A stretch of 64,000 bases of DNA from Planctomyces sp. SH-PL14 (GCF_001610835.1 NZ_CP011270.1:7706001-7770000), one strand, 5' to 3'; counted from the stretch's first letter, positions 26,632 through 35,183 are shown. Translations and numbers: made by a program. The notes: generated by a model from the sequence alone, not told the origin.

Positions 26632-27555
26632 TTACAGAACCTTCTCGATTGTCTCGCGGAGAACCGCACCCGACTTCTGGAGAGCAGTCTTCTCCTTCGG
26701 CCACATGTCGATCTCGATGTGCTGCAGCGCCCCCTTGCGGCCGACAACCGTCGGCACCGAGATCGCCACGTCGAACAGGCCGTACGCCCCGTTCTGCAGC
26801 GTCGAAACCGGCTGAATGCGGTGGCTGTCGAGAGCAATGTCGTGGATCACGTCGGCGATCGACACACCGACCGCGAAACCCGCCCCCGCCTTCTTCTTGA
26901 TCATCTCCGCGCCCGAGGTCCGAGCCCGCTTTTCGATTTCGAGCAAGGCGGCCTGATCGACGCCGGGCCACTTATCGAGCGGAAGACCGGCGATCTGGGC
27001 GGCAGACCACAGGGCGACCATGCTGTCCCCGTGCTCGCCAAGCATCATCACCTGCACCTGCGTCGGCGGCACGTCGAGCTTCTGAGCCAGGAGCGCCCGG
27101 AAACGGGTCGTGTCGAGAACCGTCCCGAGGCCGATTACCTGCTGGGCCGGGAGGCCGAGCTCGCGGGCGGCGAGGTACGTCAGGATGTCGACAGGGTTCG
27201 ACACCACGAAGATGATGACGTCCTTCTTGTGGCCGACCTTCTTGACGTCCGCCAGCAGGCTGCGGAAGAGGGCCACGTTCCGGTTGATGAGGTCCAGGCG
27301 GCTCTCATCCGGCTTGCGGCGGAGGCCGGCGGTGATGCAGATCACGTCCGCATCCTTCACCTGCTCCGTCGTTCCGCCATAGATCCGCTGATCGTGCAGC
27401 AGCGGTGCGCCGTGCAGCAGGTCGAGCGCCTGCCCGTCCGCCAGGTCCTGGTTGACGTCGATGAGGGCGATGTCGCGGACGATGCCGCCCGTCTGGAGAG
27501 CGAAGCCCGCGCACGAACCAACCAGTCCGCCGCCGCCGATGATGGCTACTTTCAT
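26632..27555 (-). CDS. Lactate/malate dehydrogenase family protein of the BMC operon (307 aa)
   Basis: NAD-dependent 2-hydroxyacid dehydrogenase; last gene of the microcompartment operon. N-terminal nucleotide-binding motif VAIIGGGGLVGSCAGFAL, then TAGLRRKPDESRLDLINRNV, SNPVDILTYLAA, and the catalytic His in MLGEHGDSMVALWS. In PVM-type loci this position is usually called lactate dehydrogenase and is proposed to recycle NAD(H) or handle lactate made from lactaldehyde. The substrate loop has Arg where lactate dehydrogenases have Gln102 and malate dehydrogenases have Arg, while GEHGDS is lactate-dehydrogenase-like, so specificity is unclear. No obvious encapsulation peptide. Confidence 0.9.
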   Translation of the reverse strand: MKVAIIGGGGLVGSCAGFALQTGGIVRDIALIDVNQDLADGQALDLLHGAPLLHDQRIYGGTTEQVKDADVICITAGLRRKPDESRLDLINRNVALFRSLLADVKKVGHKKDVIIFVVSNPVDILTYLAARELGLPAQQVIGLGTVLDTTRFRALLAQKLDVPPTQVQVMMLGEHGDSMVALWSAAQIAGLPLDKWPGVDQAALLEIEKRARTSGAEMIKKKAGAGFAVGVSIADVIHDIALDSHRIQPVSTLQNGAYGLFDVAISVPTVVGRKGALQHIEIDMWPKEKTALQKSGAVLRETIEKVL

Positions 27556-27560
27556 GGGGA

Positions 27561-27590
27561 GTTTTCAGTCGTCAGTGGTCAGTTTTCAGT
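27561..27590. repeat. Short GTTTTCAGTCGTCAG repeat, copy 2
   Basis: GTTTTCAGTCGTCAGTGGTC followed by AGTTTTCAGT, in the spacer between the aldolase and dehydrogenase genes of the BMC operon. Confidence 0.55.
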
Positions 27591-27643
27591 GAGACGGGCC
27601 GGAGGGCCGCACGTGTTCGCGAGGCGGCAGACGATCGAGGGGA

Positions 27644-28549
27644 CTACTGCTTGAGGGCCGCCAGGACCTGTTCGGTGATCGCCTGAACGAGCGCTTCCAT
27701 ATTGATCTGGCCGCCGCCCCCGCCCACGCCGCCGTTCGTCTGGTAGGTCGGCGTCTGGAGGTAGCCCGGATACACCGGAGGAGGAGCGAAGGCCGAGACC
27801 TGCGGGGCTTCCCCTTCCTTGTAGCCGTCGCGGAAGGCGGTGTTGCTGCACAGGTCGCAGTTCTCGTTGTGGAACCGCGGGTCGTCGAAGCCGAGCCGCT
27901 TCTTGAGGTCGAGGAGCTCGCGGGACTTCTGCTCGTTGAGATAGGTCACCCCGCCGAGCTGCTGCGTCAGGATCAGGATCCGGCAGTAGGCGTCGAGGAT
28001 CTCGGTCTTCCAGTAGGCCTCTTCGAGCGTGGCGCCGAAGCTGACCGTCCCGTGGTTGGCGAGGATGATTGTGTTCGTCGCCTTGAGGAACGGGCTGACG
28101 GTGTCGGCAAAGCCCTGGGCGCCCGGCGTTTCATAAGGAGCGAGCGGGACTTCCCCCATGAAGACTTCGATTTCCGGCAGGATGCACTGCGGGATCGCTT
28201 CGCGGCGGACGGCGAAGGCGGTCGCATGGGGCGGGTGACAGTGAACCACCGCCTTGACGTCTTCCCGCTGCCGCATGATCGTCAGGTGCAGGAGGATTTC
28301 GCTGGTCCGCTTCTTCTTGCCGGCAAGCTGCTTGCCGTCCAGGTCGACCATGCAGATGTCATCCGGGGTCATGAACCCCTTGCAGATCATCGTCGGGCTG
28401 CACAGAACCTCGTTCGGACCGATCCGGTACGAGATATTCCCGTCGTTCGCGGCGGCGAAGCCCTTGTTGTAGACGCGGCGGCCGACCTCGCAGATCCATT
28501 CCTTGATCGACTTGGCTTCGGCGCTGTTGAAGAGCGGGTGGTAGGACAT
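27644..28549 (-). CDS. Class II aldolase with C-terminal encapsulation peptide (301 aa)
   Basis: Zn-dependent class II aldolase/adducin-family enzyme, expected to cleave L-fuculose- or L-rhamnulose-1-phosphate to lactaldehyde and dihydroxyacetone phosphate inside the BMC. Candidate residues: Glu84 in RTSEILLHL, zinc ligands His103 and His105 in VVHCHPPHA, and His166 in LANHGTVSFG. About 220 residues form the aldolase core; then a Cys pair segment (NCDLCSNTAF), a Pro-rich stretch, a Gly linker (NGGVGGGGGQ) and an amphipathic helix NMEALVQAITEQVLAALKQ at the C-terminus, the typical form of an encapsulation peptide. Known PVM BMC loci contain this enzyme. Confidence 0.92.
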   Translation of the reverse strand: MSYHPLFNSAEAKSIKEWICEVGRRVYNKGFAAANDGNISYRIGPNEVLCSPTMICKGFMTPDDICMVDLDGKQLAGKKKRTSEILLHLTIMRQREDVKAVVHCHPPHATAFAVRREAIPQCILPEIEVFMGEVPLAPYETPGAQGFADTVSPFLKATNTIILANHGTVSFGATLEEAYWKTEILDAYCRILILTQQLGGVTYLNEQKSRELLDLKKRLGFDDPRFHNENCDLCSNTAFRDGYKEGEAPQVSAFAPPPVYPGYLQTPTYQTNGGVGGGGGQINMEALVQAITEQVLAALKQ

Positions 28550-28641
28550 GGTTCCGTCTTTCCGGTTCAGGTTGTCTCGCGCTGACAGCCGTCACCGGCT
28601 GCGTGTTCTGTCTGCTGACTTGTCTGGTCGAAGGCGGCCGG

Positions 28642-28923
28642 TCAGGCCAGGTTGATCGAGTCGAGGATCGCCGCGTTGTAGGCGTCGATCGGCTTCTGGT
28701 TTGGCGTGAACGGAGCGGCCGCTTCGGCGGACTCGCTCAGGGCGATCATGTGTCCGTTCCCCGCTCCCAGATCGTCATAGGCGACAATCGGCTCGCCGCG
28801 GCCCGCCTCGTCCCCTTCGATCCCCGCCCGCGTCAGCGGCACGACGACCTTCCACGAGCACCCCTTCAGCGTGGGATGCACGCGGTTCAGCGTCACTTTG
28901 CCGATGACCTGGGCGATTCGCAT
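28642..28923 (-). CDS. BMC-P (EutN/CcmL) shell vertex protein 1 (93 aa)
   Basis: Pentameric shell protein capping the vertices of the microcompartment. The start MRIAQVIGKVTLNRVHPTLK and WKVVVPLT are family features, followed by AYDDLGAGNGHMIALSESAE. The C-terminal tail (APFTPNQKPIDAYNAAILDS) is typical of the pentamer type with the IDA...AI.D pattern. One of three BMC-P genes in the operon. Confidence 0.93.
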   Translation of the reverse strand: MRIAQVIGKVTLNRVHPTLKGCSWKVVVPLTRAGIEGDEAGRGEPIVAYDDLGAGNGHMIALSESAEAAAPFTPNQKPIDAYNAAILDSINLA

Positions 28924-28974
28924 GGAGGGGGAGGAGGAGGATTCAGGAGTTAGGATTTAGGATTCAGGAGGCCG

Positions 28975-29724
28975 TTACTTCTTGGATTCGGGCCAAGGGG
29001 CGGTGAAGGCGGCGATGATGTTTCGCAGCTCGAAATAGGTCTTGGCGGTCGGGTCGATGACGATCGCGTTGAGCCGCATCTGGTCGCGGGCCGCCCGGAC
29101 CCCGGCGGGCTCGGTAATGTAGGCCGCCCGGACCTTCTCGTGGCGGTTGGCCCGGCAGGCGGCCCGGTAGGACTGCGTGGCGGCGATCACGACGCCATCG
29201 ACCGCGCCACGGCTCAGTTCGCTGATCGCGAGCGCGGCGGCATCGTCTGGACAACCGAGCAGCTCGCGGGACCAAGCTCCACCGAGTTCGCCGAACAGCT
29301 TTTCGAGAGCGGGCGAAGTCCGGACGATGGCGAGCTTCCAGCGGGCCGTCGCCGAAGTCGCCCCCTTCTCGCCTGTCGTCACACCCGCGGTGGCGCGAGT
29401 CACTTCGAGGCGGTGAATGCGGATGTAGTCGTGGGCGGTCGGCGTCAGGAGGGACTTCGCTCCGATGACGAGCGGGACCTTCTGCCCTTTGATCTTCTCG
29501 GCCAGCAGATCGCCCGTGATCACCCGGTCAAGAATTGCGACCGACGACGTGGAGACCGGAGTCGGCACAACGATCGGTGCCGGTTTGGGAGCCGCGGCTT
29601 TCGCTCCGGTCACAGCGGGCGTGGATACAGCGGCAACCGCCTTCACCGGCGCAGCGACCGACGACGGGCTGATCTGCTTCAGCACGTTCTGGACGATCCG
29701 GTCGATGGCAGCGCTGTCGAGCAT
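28975..29724 (-). CDS. Predicted BMC cargo protein with RpiB-like C-terminal half (249 aa)
   Basis: No confident family. Three parts are visible: an amphipathic N-terminal helix (LDSAAIDRIVQNVLKQIS) that matches the encapsulation peptides of PduL and the aldehyde dehydrogenase in this operon; an Ala/Pro/Val-rich linker (about residues 22-60); and a globular domain from about 60. The C-terminal part (AISELSRGAVDGVVIAATQS, then HEKVRAAYITEPAGVRAARD and QMRLNAIVIDP) resembles the RpiB/LacAB fold around its substrate loop ('N-K-V-x-G-I-R-A-A-x ... A-R-x-x-x-x-x-N-A-N-V-L'), but lacks RpiB's catalytic Cys-containing GTGIG loop. Flanked by two BMC-P genes; probably a lumen protein of unknown role. 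Confidence 0.75.
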   Translation of the reverse strand: MLDSAAIDRIVQNVLKQISPSSVAAPVKAVAAVSTPAVTGAKAAAPKPAPIVVPTPVSTSSVAILDRVITGDLLAEKIKGQKVPLVIGAKSLLTPTAHDYIRIHRLEVTRATAGVTTGEKGATSATARWKLAIVRTSPALEKLFGELGGAWSRELLGCPDDAAALAISELSRGAVDGVVIAATQSYRAACRANRHEKVRAAYITEPAGVRAARDQMRLNAIVIDPTAKTYFELRNIIAAFTAPWPESKK

Positions 29725-29745
29725 GAAGGGCTTGGACTCTCGCCT

Positions 29746-29771
29746 CTGACTGACAACTGAAAACTGACGAC
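29746..29771. repeat. Short CTGACAACTGAAAACTGACG repeat, copy 3
   Basis: Reverse-complement form of the TCAGTCGTCAG motif, in the spacer between a BMC-P gene and the predicted cargo gene. Confidence 0.5.
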
Positions 29772-29775
29772 TTCC

Positions 29776-30033
29776 TTACTCGTCCACCAATCCGATGATC
29801 ACGAACCGGACCGGCGTATCGGGGCGTCCCATGACGTCCCGCACCGCGGAGCCGTCCGCGGTGATCACAACTTTGGTGCCGACACTGCTTCCGAGGTGAT
29901 CGATCGCAATCTGCGGGTCGCCGTCCGGACCGCTCTTCTGGTCGAGCGGCTGCACGACCAGAAGCCGCCAGCCGTTGAGGGCTGAGTGCTTGATCGTGGA
30001 ATTGACCCGGCCGATGACGGACGCGAGTTGCAT
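29776..30033 (-). CDS. BMC-P (EutN/CcmL) shell vertex protein 2 (85 aa)
   Basis: Pentamer-forming shell protein: MQLASVIGRVNSTIKHSALN, GWRLLVVQPLDQ, AIDHLGSSVGTKVVITADGS and the C-terminal VRFVIIGLVDE, the classic EutN/CcmL ending. Compact version without a C-terminal extension. Its start is 25 bp downstream of the aldehyde dehydrogenase stop. Confidence 0.94.
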   Translation of the reverse strand: MQLASVIGRVNSTIKHSALNGWRLLVVQPLDQKSGPDGDPQIAIDHLGSSVGTKVVITADGSAVRDVMGRPDTPVRFVIIGLVDE

Positions 30034-30058
30034 CGGGCACCTCCTCCAATCACTTGGC

Positions 30059-31561
30059 TCAGACCACCCGCAGTTCGTCGACCAGCGAGCAGCGGCGGAC
30101 GCGGCAGAAGGTGAGCGGATTCGTCACCCCTTCTCCGGTCGGCGTGGCGACGCTGAACGACAGGTACCCTTCCCCGCCCAGTCCCAGGCCGGCCATCGAC
30201 GGGCCGTTCTTGACGAACAGCGTCGTGTCCATCAGCCGGCCCATCGTGGTCATGTTCCGGACGTTGCGGGAGTGGATGATCGCCGTGTGGCGGTAGCCGT
30301 GCTCGTACTCGTGAGCGAGTTCGATGGCGTGCGTCGCGTCCTTGGCCCGGATGAACGGGACGAAGGGCATCATCTGCTCTTCGCTGACGTACGGGTTGTT
30401 CGTGTCGGTTTCGCCATAGAGGAGCTGCGTGTCCTTCGGGACGTTGAGGCCGATCTGCTGGGCGAGGTAGGTCGCGTTGCGGCCGATGAAGTCGCGGTTC
30501 AGGACCCAGTGGTCGCCGGGCTTCGGCGGCGGGGCGAAGGCAAGCTTCGTCAGGGCTTCGATCTGCTGGGCGTTGAGCCGGAACCCCTTGGCGCGGCTCA
30601 TCTCGTCCATCAGGGCGTCGAAGATCGACTGGACGGCGAAGACTTCCTTCTCGCCGATGCAGAGGAGGTTGTTGTCGTAGGCGGCCCCGCTGACGATGCA
30701 GCGGGCGGCATGAGCCAGGTCGGCCGACTCATCGACGACGACGGGGGGATTCCCCGGACCGGCGACGACCGCCTTCTTGCGGGCTCCGAGAGCCGCCCGG
30801 GCGACCGCTGGACCGCCGGTGACGCACAGCATCCGGACGCCGCGGTGCTGGAAGATCTGGTCGGCCGACTCGATCGTCGGCTTCTCGATGATCGTGACGA
30901 TGTTCTCGATGCCGATCGCTTCGGCGAACGCCTTGTTGAAGCGGCGGACCCCTTCGCAGGCGATCCGGGCTCCGGACGGGTGGGGGTTGACCACCATCGT
31001 GTTCCCGGCCGCCACCATGTTGACGATGTTGCCGGCGAGCGTCGGGAGGGAGTGGGTCACCGGCGTGATCGCCCCGATGACACCGAACGGGGCGTACTCT
31101 TCGATCGTGAGACCGTGGTCGCCGCTGTAGGTGTTCGACTTGAGGAACTCGGTCCCGGGGACCAGCTTGATGATCTTGAGCTTCTCGATCTTGTGATCGA
31201 GGCGGCCGATCTTCGTCTCTTCGAATTCGAGGCGGCCGAGCTCTTCCGCCTGCTGCTCGCACATCGTCTTGACGATGTTCAGGATCTTGGCCCGGTCGGC
31301 GATGGTCTTCTTCTTGAGCTGGATGAAGGCGTCGTTGGCGGCGCCGACCGCGTCATCGACGTTCTGGAAGACGCCGTAGTTCCCCGTCGACCGGGTGCCG
31401 GGAGCGGAACCGCCGCCGATCGCCGGGCCGGACTTCACCGGAATGCCGTTGGGCGACGACTTCGACTCGGCAGCAGCGGGAGCGGCTCCCGCCGGCTTGG
31501 TCGACTTGCCCAGCTTGGACAGGACCTCTTCGACGACGGCGCGGATGGCGGTTTCGTTCAT
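30059..31561 (-). CDS. CoA-acylating aldehyde dehydrogenase (PduP/EutE-like) of the BMC (500 aa)
   Basis: Converts the aldehyde (here probably lactaldehyde, perhaps also propionaldehyde or acetaldehyde) plus CoA and NAD to acyl-CoA and NADH in the BMC lumen. N-terminal encapsulation peptide ([18 protein letters not shown]) and an Ala/Pro/Gly linker to about residue 60 precede the dehydrogenase fold. Family blocks: [34 protein letters not shown], catalytic Cys301 in [14 protein letters not shown], and C-terminal [16 protein letters not shown]. The length fits PduP-type enzymes with the peptide added. Flanked by BMC-P and the membrane protein gene. Confidence 0.95.
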   Translation of the reverse strand: MNETAIRAVVEEVLSKLGKSTKPAGAAPAAAESKSSPNGIPVKSGPAIGGGSAPGTRSTGNYGVFQNVDDAVGAANDAFIQLKKKTIADRAKILNIVKTMCEQQAEELGRLEFEETKIGRLDHKIEKLKIIKLVPGTEFLKSNTYSGDHGLTIEEYAPFGVIGAITPVTHSLPTLAGNIVNMVAAGNTMVVNPHPSGARIACEGVRRFNKAFAEAIGIENIVTIIEKPTIESADQIFQHRGVRMLCVTGGPAVARAALGARKKAVVAGPGNPPVVVDESADLAHAARCIVSGAAYDNNLLCIGEKEVFAVQSIFDALMDEMSRAKGFRLNAQQIEALTKLAFAPPPKPGDHWVLNRDFIGRNATYLAQQIGLNVPKDTQLLYGETDTNNPYVSEEQMMPFVPFIRAKDATHAIELAHEYEHGYRHTAIIHSRNVRNMTTMGRLMDTTLFVKNGPSMAGLGLGGEGYLSFSVATPTGEGVTNPLTFCRVRRCSLVDELRVV

Positions 31562-31564
31562 GGC

Positions 31565-31600
31565 GAGGTTTTCAGTGTTCCGTCTTGAGTTGTCAGTGGC
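31565..31600. repeat. Short TTTTCAGTGTTCC / TTGTCAGTGG repeat, copy 4
   Basis: Diverged copy of the TCAGTCGTCAG motif in the spacer upstream of the aldehyde dehydrogenase gene. Confidence 0.4.
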
Positions 31601-31630
31601 GGAGGCGGAGAGGTCGTCGGGTGGTTTCGA

Positions 31631-32104
31631 CTATCCCCGCATCTCCATCTCCTTGGTCTCGAGCCAGTGGTGGACTCGAGTGGTGGTCGGGATCTGGCTG
31701 GCCATCCAGAGGACGAGTCCTCCGACGATCAGCAGGGACCACCAGTTGTGTTCCTGCATCAGGGCGACGAGGTTGAACATGGCCGCCCCTTCCAGGAGGG
31801 CGCTCGCCACGATCGTCTTCGTCACGAACAACCGGGTCAGGCCCCCGGGGTCATCTTTCAGGTTCGGTACGGTCTGGCGAACGATCAGTTCTGGAACGAC
31901 GAGGTGCATCACGAAGGCGGTGGCGGCAAACCCCGCCCCGATCAGGCTGAGCAACTCTCCCTGCGGAGCGTTGTTCAGGGCTCCCAGGAGCACCACGACC
32001 ACGGTCCCGAACGTCAGCACCCCGGCAATCAGGGCCACGGTGATGATCTGCAGGAGGCGGACCGCATCCTGCGTCGACGGTCGTACCGGTGTGCTGGAAC
32101 TCAT
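31631..32104 (-). CDS. Four-helix integral membrane protein inside the BMC operon (157 aa)
   Basis: Not assigned to a family. Four hydrophobic segments lie at about residues 17-42, 52-75, 88-108 and 118-140 (for example LLQIITVALIAGVLTFGTVV and WWSLLIVGGLVLWMASQIPT). Short charged loops, a cytosolic-looking polar tail ending ETKEMEMRG. It is 12 bp from a BMC-P stop and 70 bp upstream of the aldehyde dehydrogenase start, so it is clearly part of the operon. A transporter or channel is possible, but four short helices with no conserved polar motif do not show this. Confidence 0.8.
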   Translation of the reverse strand: MSSSTPVRPSTQDAVRLLQIITVALIAGVLTFGTVVVVLLGALNNAPQGELLSLIGAGFAATAFVMHLVVPELIVRQTVPNLKDDPGGLTRLFVTKTIVASALLEGAAMFNLVALMQEHNWWSLLIVGGLVLWMASQIPTTTRVHHWLETKEMEMRG

Positions 32105-32116
32105 GGAACGGCCTGA

Positions 32117-32425
32117 TCACTCGTTCTTGAAGATCGTCGCGTCTCCCACGTTCACTGCATCGACGATGCCGATGATCGTGCAGTCGACCGGCAGTTTCTT
32201 GGTCTCGTCGCAGAAGCGGGCGCTCGATCCCTGCACGATCAGGACCGTTTCCCCTTCTCCGGCTCCGACGACATCGACGGCGATAAAGGTCCGGCCCGTC
32301 CCCGTCAGTTCGGACTTCGACTTCTCGTTGATCCGCATCGGCTCCACGACGAAGAGCTTCTGGCCCTTCATCGAGTCGACCTTCTGCGTGGAGACGAGAC
32401 TGCCGGTCACCTTGGCGATAAACAT
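32117..32425 (-). CDS. BMC-P (EutN/CcmL) shell vertex protein 3 (102 aa)
   Basis: Third pentamer gene: MFIAKVTGSLVSTQKVDSMK, LFVVEPMRINEKSKSEL, TFIAVDVVGAGEGETVLIVQ and the ending VDCTIIGIVDAVN. A longer loop (NEKSKSELTGTGRT) distinguishes it from the other two. It is 8 bp downstream of the acetate kinase stop. Confidence 0.94.
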   Translation of the reverse strand: MFIAKVTGSLVSTQKVDSMKGQKLFVVEPMRINEKSKSELTGTGRTFIAVDVVGAGEGETVLIVQGSSARFCDETKKLPVDCTIIGIVDAVNVGDATIFKNE

Positions 32426-32433
32426 GGCGTGGC

Positions 32434-33624
32434 CTATTTCCCCTTCACAGCTTCGACGGACTGACGGGCCACGACGATCTCTTCGTTCGTCGGAACGATC
32501 CAGATCTCCGTCCTGCTGCCGGCGGCCGAAATCCGGCCTTCTCCCCTGGCGGTCTTGTTCAGCTCGGGATCGAGCTGAATTCCCGCGAAGTCGAGATTCT
32601 TGAGCGAGTCCCGCCGGATCCGCTGGCTGTTCTCCCCGATCCCCCCGGTGAAGACGATCGCATCGGCCCCGTTGAGGACCGTGAGATACGCCCCGATGTA
32701 CTGCCGGATGGAGGCGGCAAAGACATTCAGCGCCAGGTCAGCCCGGGGATTCCCCTCTGCGGCGGCCTTCTCCACGTCCCGCGCGTCGGCGGACACTCCG
32801 CTCATCCCCAGCAGCCCCCCCTTGTTCGAGAGGTCTTCCAGGATCTGCGGAAAGGTCTTGCCCGTGGCCCGCATCAGGACCGGGATCGCAAAGGGATCGA
32901 AATCCCCGACCCGGTTGTTGTGCGGCAGTCCCGTCTGCGGAGTCATGCCGAGCGTGTTCGACTGCGAAACGCCGTCGAGCATCGCGCACAGCGAGTTGCT
33001 GCCTCCGAGATGGCAGGAAATGACCTTGAGGCCCTTCCGACCGAGGAGCTGGGCGACTCGCCCGCCAATGAACCGGTGGCTCGCCCCGTGGAACCCCCAC
33101 CGCTGAATCCCGTACTGCTCCTGCCATTCGTGGGGAATGGCGTAGGTCCGGTACTCGGCGGGGATCGTCTCGTGGAAGCCGGTTTCGAGGGCGGCGACCA
33201 GGGGCATCGCCGGGAACGCCTTCCGCAACTGCCGCATCGCTCGCGCGTAGGGCGGGTTGTGGGCGGGAGCGACATCGGCCAGGGCCTCCATCGCGTCCAG
33301 CAGCTCGTCGTTGACGATCCGGACGCCACTCAACTTGCCGGCGAAGACCGCCTTGAAGCCGATGGCGGCCACTTCGTCGACCGACTTGAGGCACCCGGTG
33401 GCGGGATCGGTCAACTGCTCGAGGCAGATCGCGACCGCTTCGGCGTGGTCCTTGATCCGTCGGGACATTTCCTGGCGGCGGCCGGCGATCTCGACGAAGC
33501 AGGACCCTTCGGCATCCTGGCCGATCCGCTCAATCCCGCCGCGCGCAAGCTGGGCTTCGTTCGACATATCGAACAGCCGGTACTTGAACGAGGTGGAGCC
33601 GAGGTTGGCGACCAGAACCTTCAT
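32434..33624 (-). CDS. ackA: Divergent acetate/propionate kinase family protein of the BMC (396 aa)
   Basis: ASKHA-fold acyl-phosphate kinase expected to convert the acyl-phosphate made by PduL to the free acid with ATP formation. Start [18 protein letters not shown] matches the adenylate/phosphate loop (Asn7). Conserved catalytic His in VAPAHNPP and [12 protein letters not shown], Arg in NNRVGDFDP, and Glu in TNEEIVVAR. The segment that in acetate kinases reads H-R-V-V-H-G-G, including catalytic Arg91, here reads F-K-A-V-F-A-G, and HLGNGAS becomes HLGGSNS. It may therefore act on a larger acid such as lactate, or be slow; this is inference. Confidence 0.88.
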   Translation of the reverse strand: MKVLVANLGSTSFKYRLFDMSNEAQLARGGIERIGQDAEGSCFVEIAGRRQEMSRRIKDHAEAVAICLEQLTDPATGCLKSVDEVAAIGFKAVFAGKLSGVRIVNDELLDAMEALADVAPAHNPPYARAMRQLRKAFPAMPLVAALETGFHETIPAEYRTYAIPHEWQEQYGIQRWGFHGASHRFIGGRVAQLLGRKGLKVISCHLGGSNSLCAMLDGVSQSNTLGMTPQTGLPHNNRVGDFDPFAIPVLMRATGKTFPQILEDLSNKGGLLGMSGVSADARDVEKAAAEGNPRADLALNVFAASIRQYIGAYLTVLNGADAIVFTGGIGENSQRIRRDSLKNLDFAGIQLDPELNKTARGEGRISAAGSRTEIWIVPTNEEIVVARQSVEAVKGK

Positions 33625-33680
33625 GGGGCGTCTTCCGGGATCCGAGGGGAGCCGTCAGTTCGATGCACCGCCGGAGTCGA

Positions 33681-33947
33681 CTAGATGAAGTTCTTCATCA
33701 GGCCGGCTTCGGGGCGGGGAATCACGTGGGCCGAGACGAGCTCGCCCACCTTGCTGGCGGCGGCGGCGCCCGAGTCGACGGCGGCGCGGACCGAACCGAC
33801 ATCGCCCTTGATCACGGTCGTGATGAAGGCGGCGCCGATGTTGATCTGCTTGACGAGGGTGACGTTGGCCGACTTGAGCATCGCGTCCGCCGCTTCGACG
33901 GAGGCGATGAGGCCCTTGGTTTCGAGGAGTCCGATGGCTTCGTTCAT
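33681..33947 (-). CDS. BMC-H hexameric shell protein 2 (88 aa)
   Basis: Single BMC-domain shell tile. Start at ATG 33947 (MNEAIGLLETKGLIASVEAA); the upstream frame is spurious. Family features: ADAMLKSANV, GAAFITTVIKGDVGSVRAAV, and the C-terminal HVIPRP. Length (88 aa) is the minimal BMC-H size. It sits between the other BMC-H and the kinase. Confidence 0.95.
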   Translation of the reverse strand: MNEAIGLLETKGLIASVEAADAMLKSANVTLVKQINIGAAFITTVIKGDVGSVRAAVDSGAAAASKVGELVSAHVIPRPEAGLMKNFI

Positions 33948-34068
33948 GGGAGTGGTCGGAGTGGGAAGATGGATTGAGGTCTGCCGTCGGCCGTGTGCCG
34001 TCAGCAATCAGGGGGTGGTCGTTCGGGCCTGCCGCGAGCAGAGCTCAGCGGTCCGTCCCGAAGCGGGC

Positions 34069-34371
34069 TCAGGCGCCGGTCGGGCTGCTGACCTTGGCCT
34101 TGGGGAGGATCGCCTGGAGCTCGTCGTGCGGGCGGGCGATGACCTGGACGCTGGCGACGTCGCCGACCTTGCCGGCCGCGCTCGCGCCGGCGTCGACGGC
34201 GGCCTTCACCGCGGCGACGTCACCGACGAAGAACCCGGTGACGAAACCGCTGCCGATCTTGTCCCAGGTGACGAACTGAACGTTGGCCGCCTTGAGGGCG
34301 GCGTCCGCTGCTTCGATGAGGGCGATGAGACCCTTGGTCTCGATCATCCCGAGGGCTTCCATCTTCGCCAT
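34069..34371 (-). CDS. BMC-H hexameric shell protein 1 (100 aa)
   Basis: Main shell-facet protein: [60 protein letters not shown], and [14 protein letters not shown], followed by a short tail. Paralog of the gene at 33681, with a different pore loop ([11 protein letters not shown] versus NIGAAFITTVI). Two BMC-H and three BMC-P genes with no BMC-T match the shell set of PVM-type compartments. Confidence 0.96.
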   Translation of the reverse strand: MAKMEALGMIETKGLIALIEAADAALKAANVQFVTWDKIGSGFVTGFFVGDVAAVKAAVDAGASAAGKVGDVASVQVIARPHDELQAILPKAKVSSPTGA

Positions 34372-34487
34372 TGCTGACCTTTCAAAGGAATGAAACGTGA
34401 ATCCGGTTCGGTGCGTGACGCGGGCGTCCTCGCCCGCGGAATGTTCGGTGTTCTGGTGGCAGGCCGGCGGTCGCCGGGCCGCGGGTC

Positions 34488-35183
34488 TCAGTGCTTGCAG
34501 CCGCAGGCGGCGGGCTTGATCAGGTCGACCTTGGTCGCCTTCTCGAGGTTGACCGCGTTTCCTTCATCCGTGTCGAGGTGGACTTCGAGGCGGATCTTGT
34601 CGTCGCCGCCGCGGACGAGGACGTTTTCGAGGACCGTCGTGCAGCCCGGCGATTCGATCCGGAGGTGCATCTCGTCACCGCCTTTGACGCCGAACCAGGC
34701 GAGATCCGCCGGGCCCATGTGGACGTGCCGCATGGCGCGGATCATCCCGAACTGAAGCTGAATGCTCCCCTTGGGGCCGACCAGGAGCCCCCCCGGGGTC
34801 CCCTTGATGTCGCCGCTGATCCGGACCGGCAGGTCGAGGCCGAGCGAGATCGAGTCCGTGAAGGCGAGCTCGACCTGCGAGTCGCCGCGGCAGGGGCCGA
34901 GGACGCGGACTTCCGGGAGCATCCGGCGGCGGGGGCCGACGATCGCGACCGTTTCTTCGGCGGCGAAGTAGCCCTCCTGGTACAGCCACTTCTTGACGGT
35001 GAGCTGGTGCCCCTTCCCGAACAGGATCTCGACGTGCTCCTGCGTCAGGTGGCAGTGCCGGGCGGAGATGTTGACGACGAGCGGGTTCGGCTTCTCGGCC
35101 GGCTTGGCGACCGCGCCCCCGCCAACCTGCTTCATCAGCACGTCGCGGACGATGCGTTCAACGTCAGAGCGAGCGATCGACAT
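34488..35183 (-). CDS. pduL: PduL-type phosphotransacylase with N-terminal encapsulation peptide (231 aa)
   Basis: Converts acyl-CoA plus phosphate to acyl-phosphate, recycling CoA inside the BMC. Start at ATG 35183 ([19 protein letters not shown]), an amphipathic encapsulation peptide followed by a short linker. Two PduL domains are visible: zinc-binding [19 protein letters not shown] and [20 protein letters not shown], with [20 protein letters not shown] and [13 protein letters not shown]. The tail ends ACGCKH. First enzyme gene after the regulator, 74 bp downstream of it. Confidence 0.95.
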   Translation of the reverse strand: MSIARSDVERIVRDVLMKQVGGGAVAKPAEKPNPLVVNISARHCHLTQEHVEILFGKGHQLTVKKWLYQEGYFAAEETVAIVGPRRRMLPEVRVLGPCRGDSQVELAFTDSISLGLDLPVRISGDIKGTPGGLLVGPKGSIQLQFGMIRAMRHVHMGPADLAWFGVKGGDEMHLRIESPGCTTVLENVLVRGGDDKIRLEVHLDTDEGNAVNLEKATKVDLIKPAACGCKH

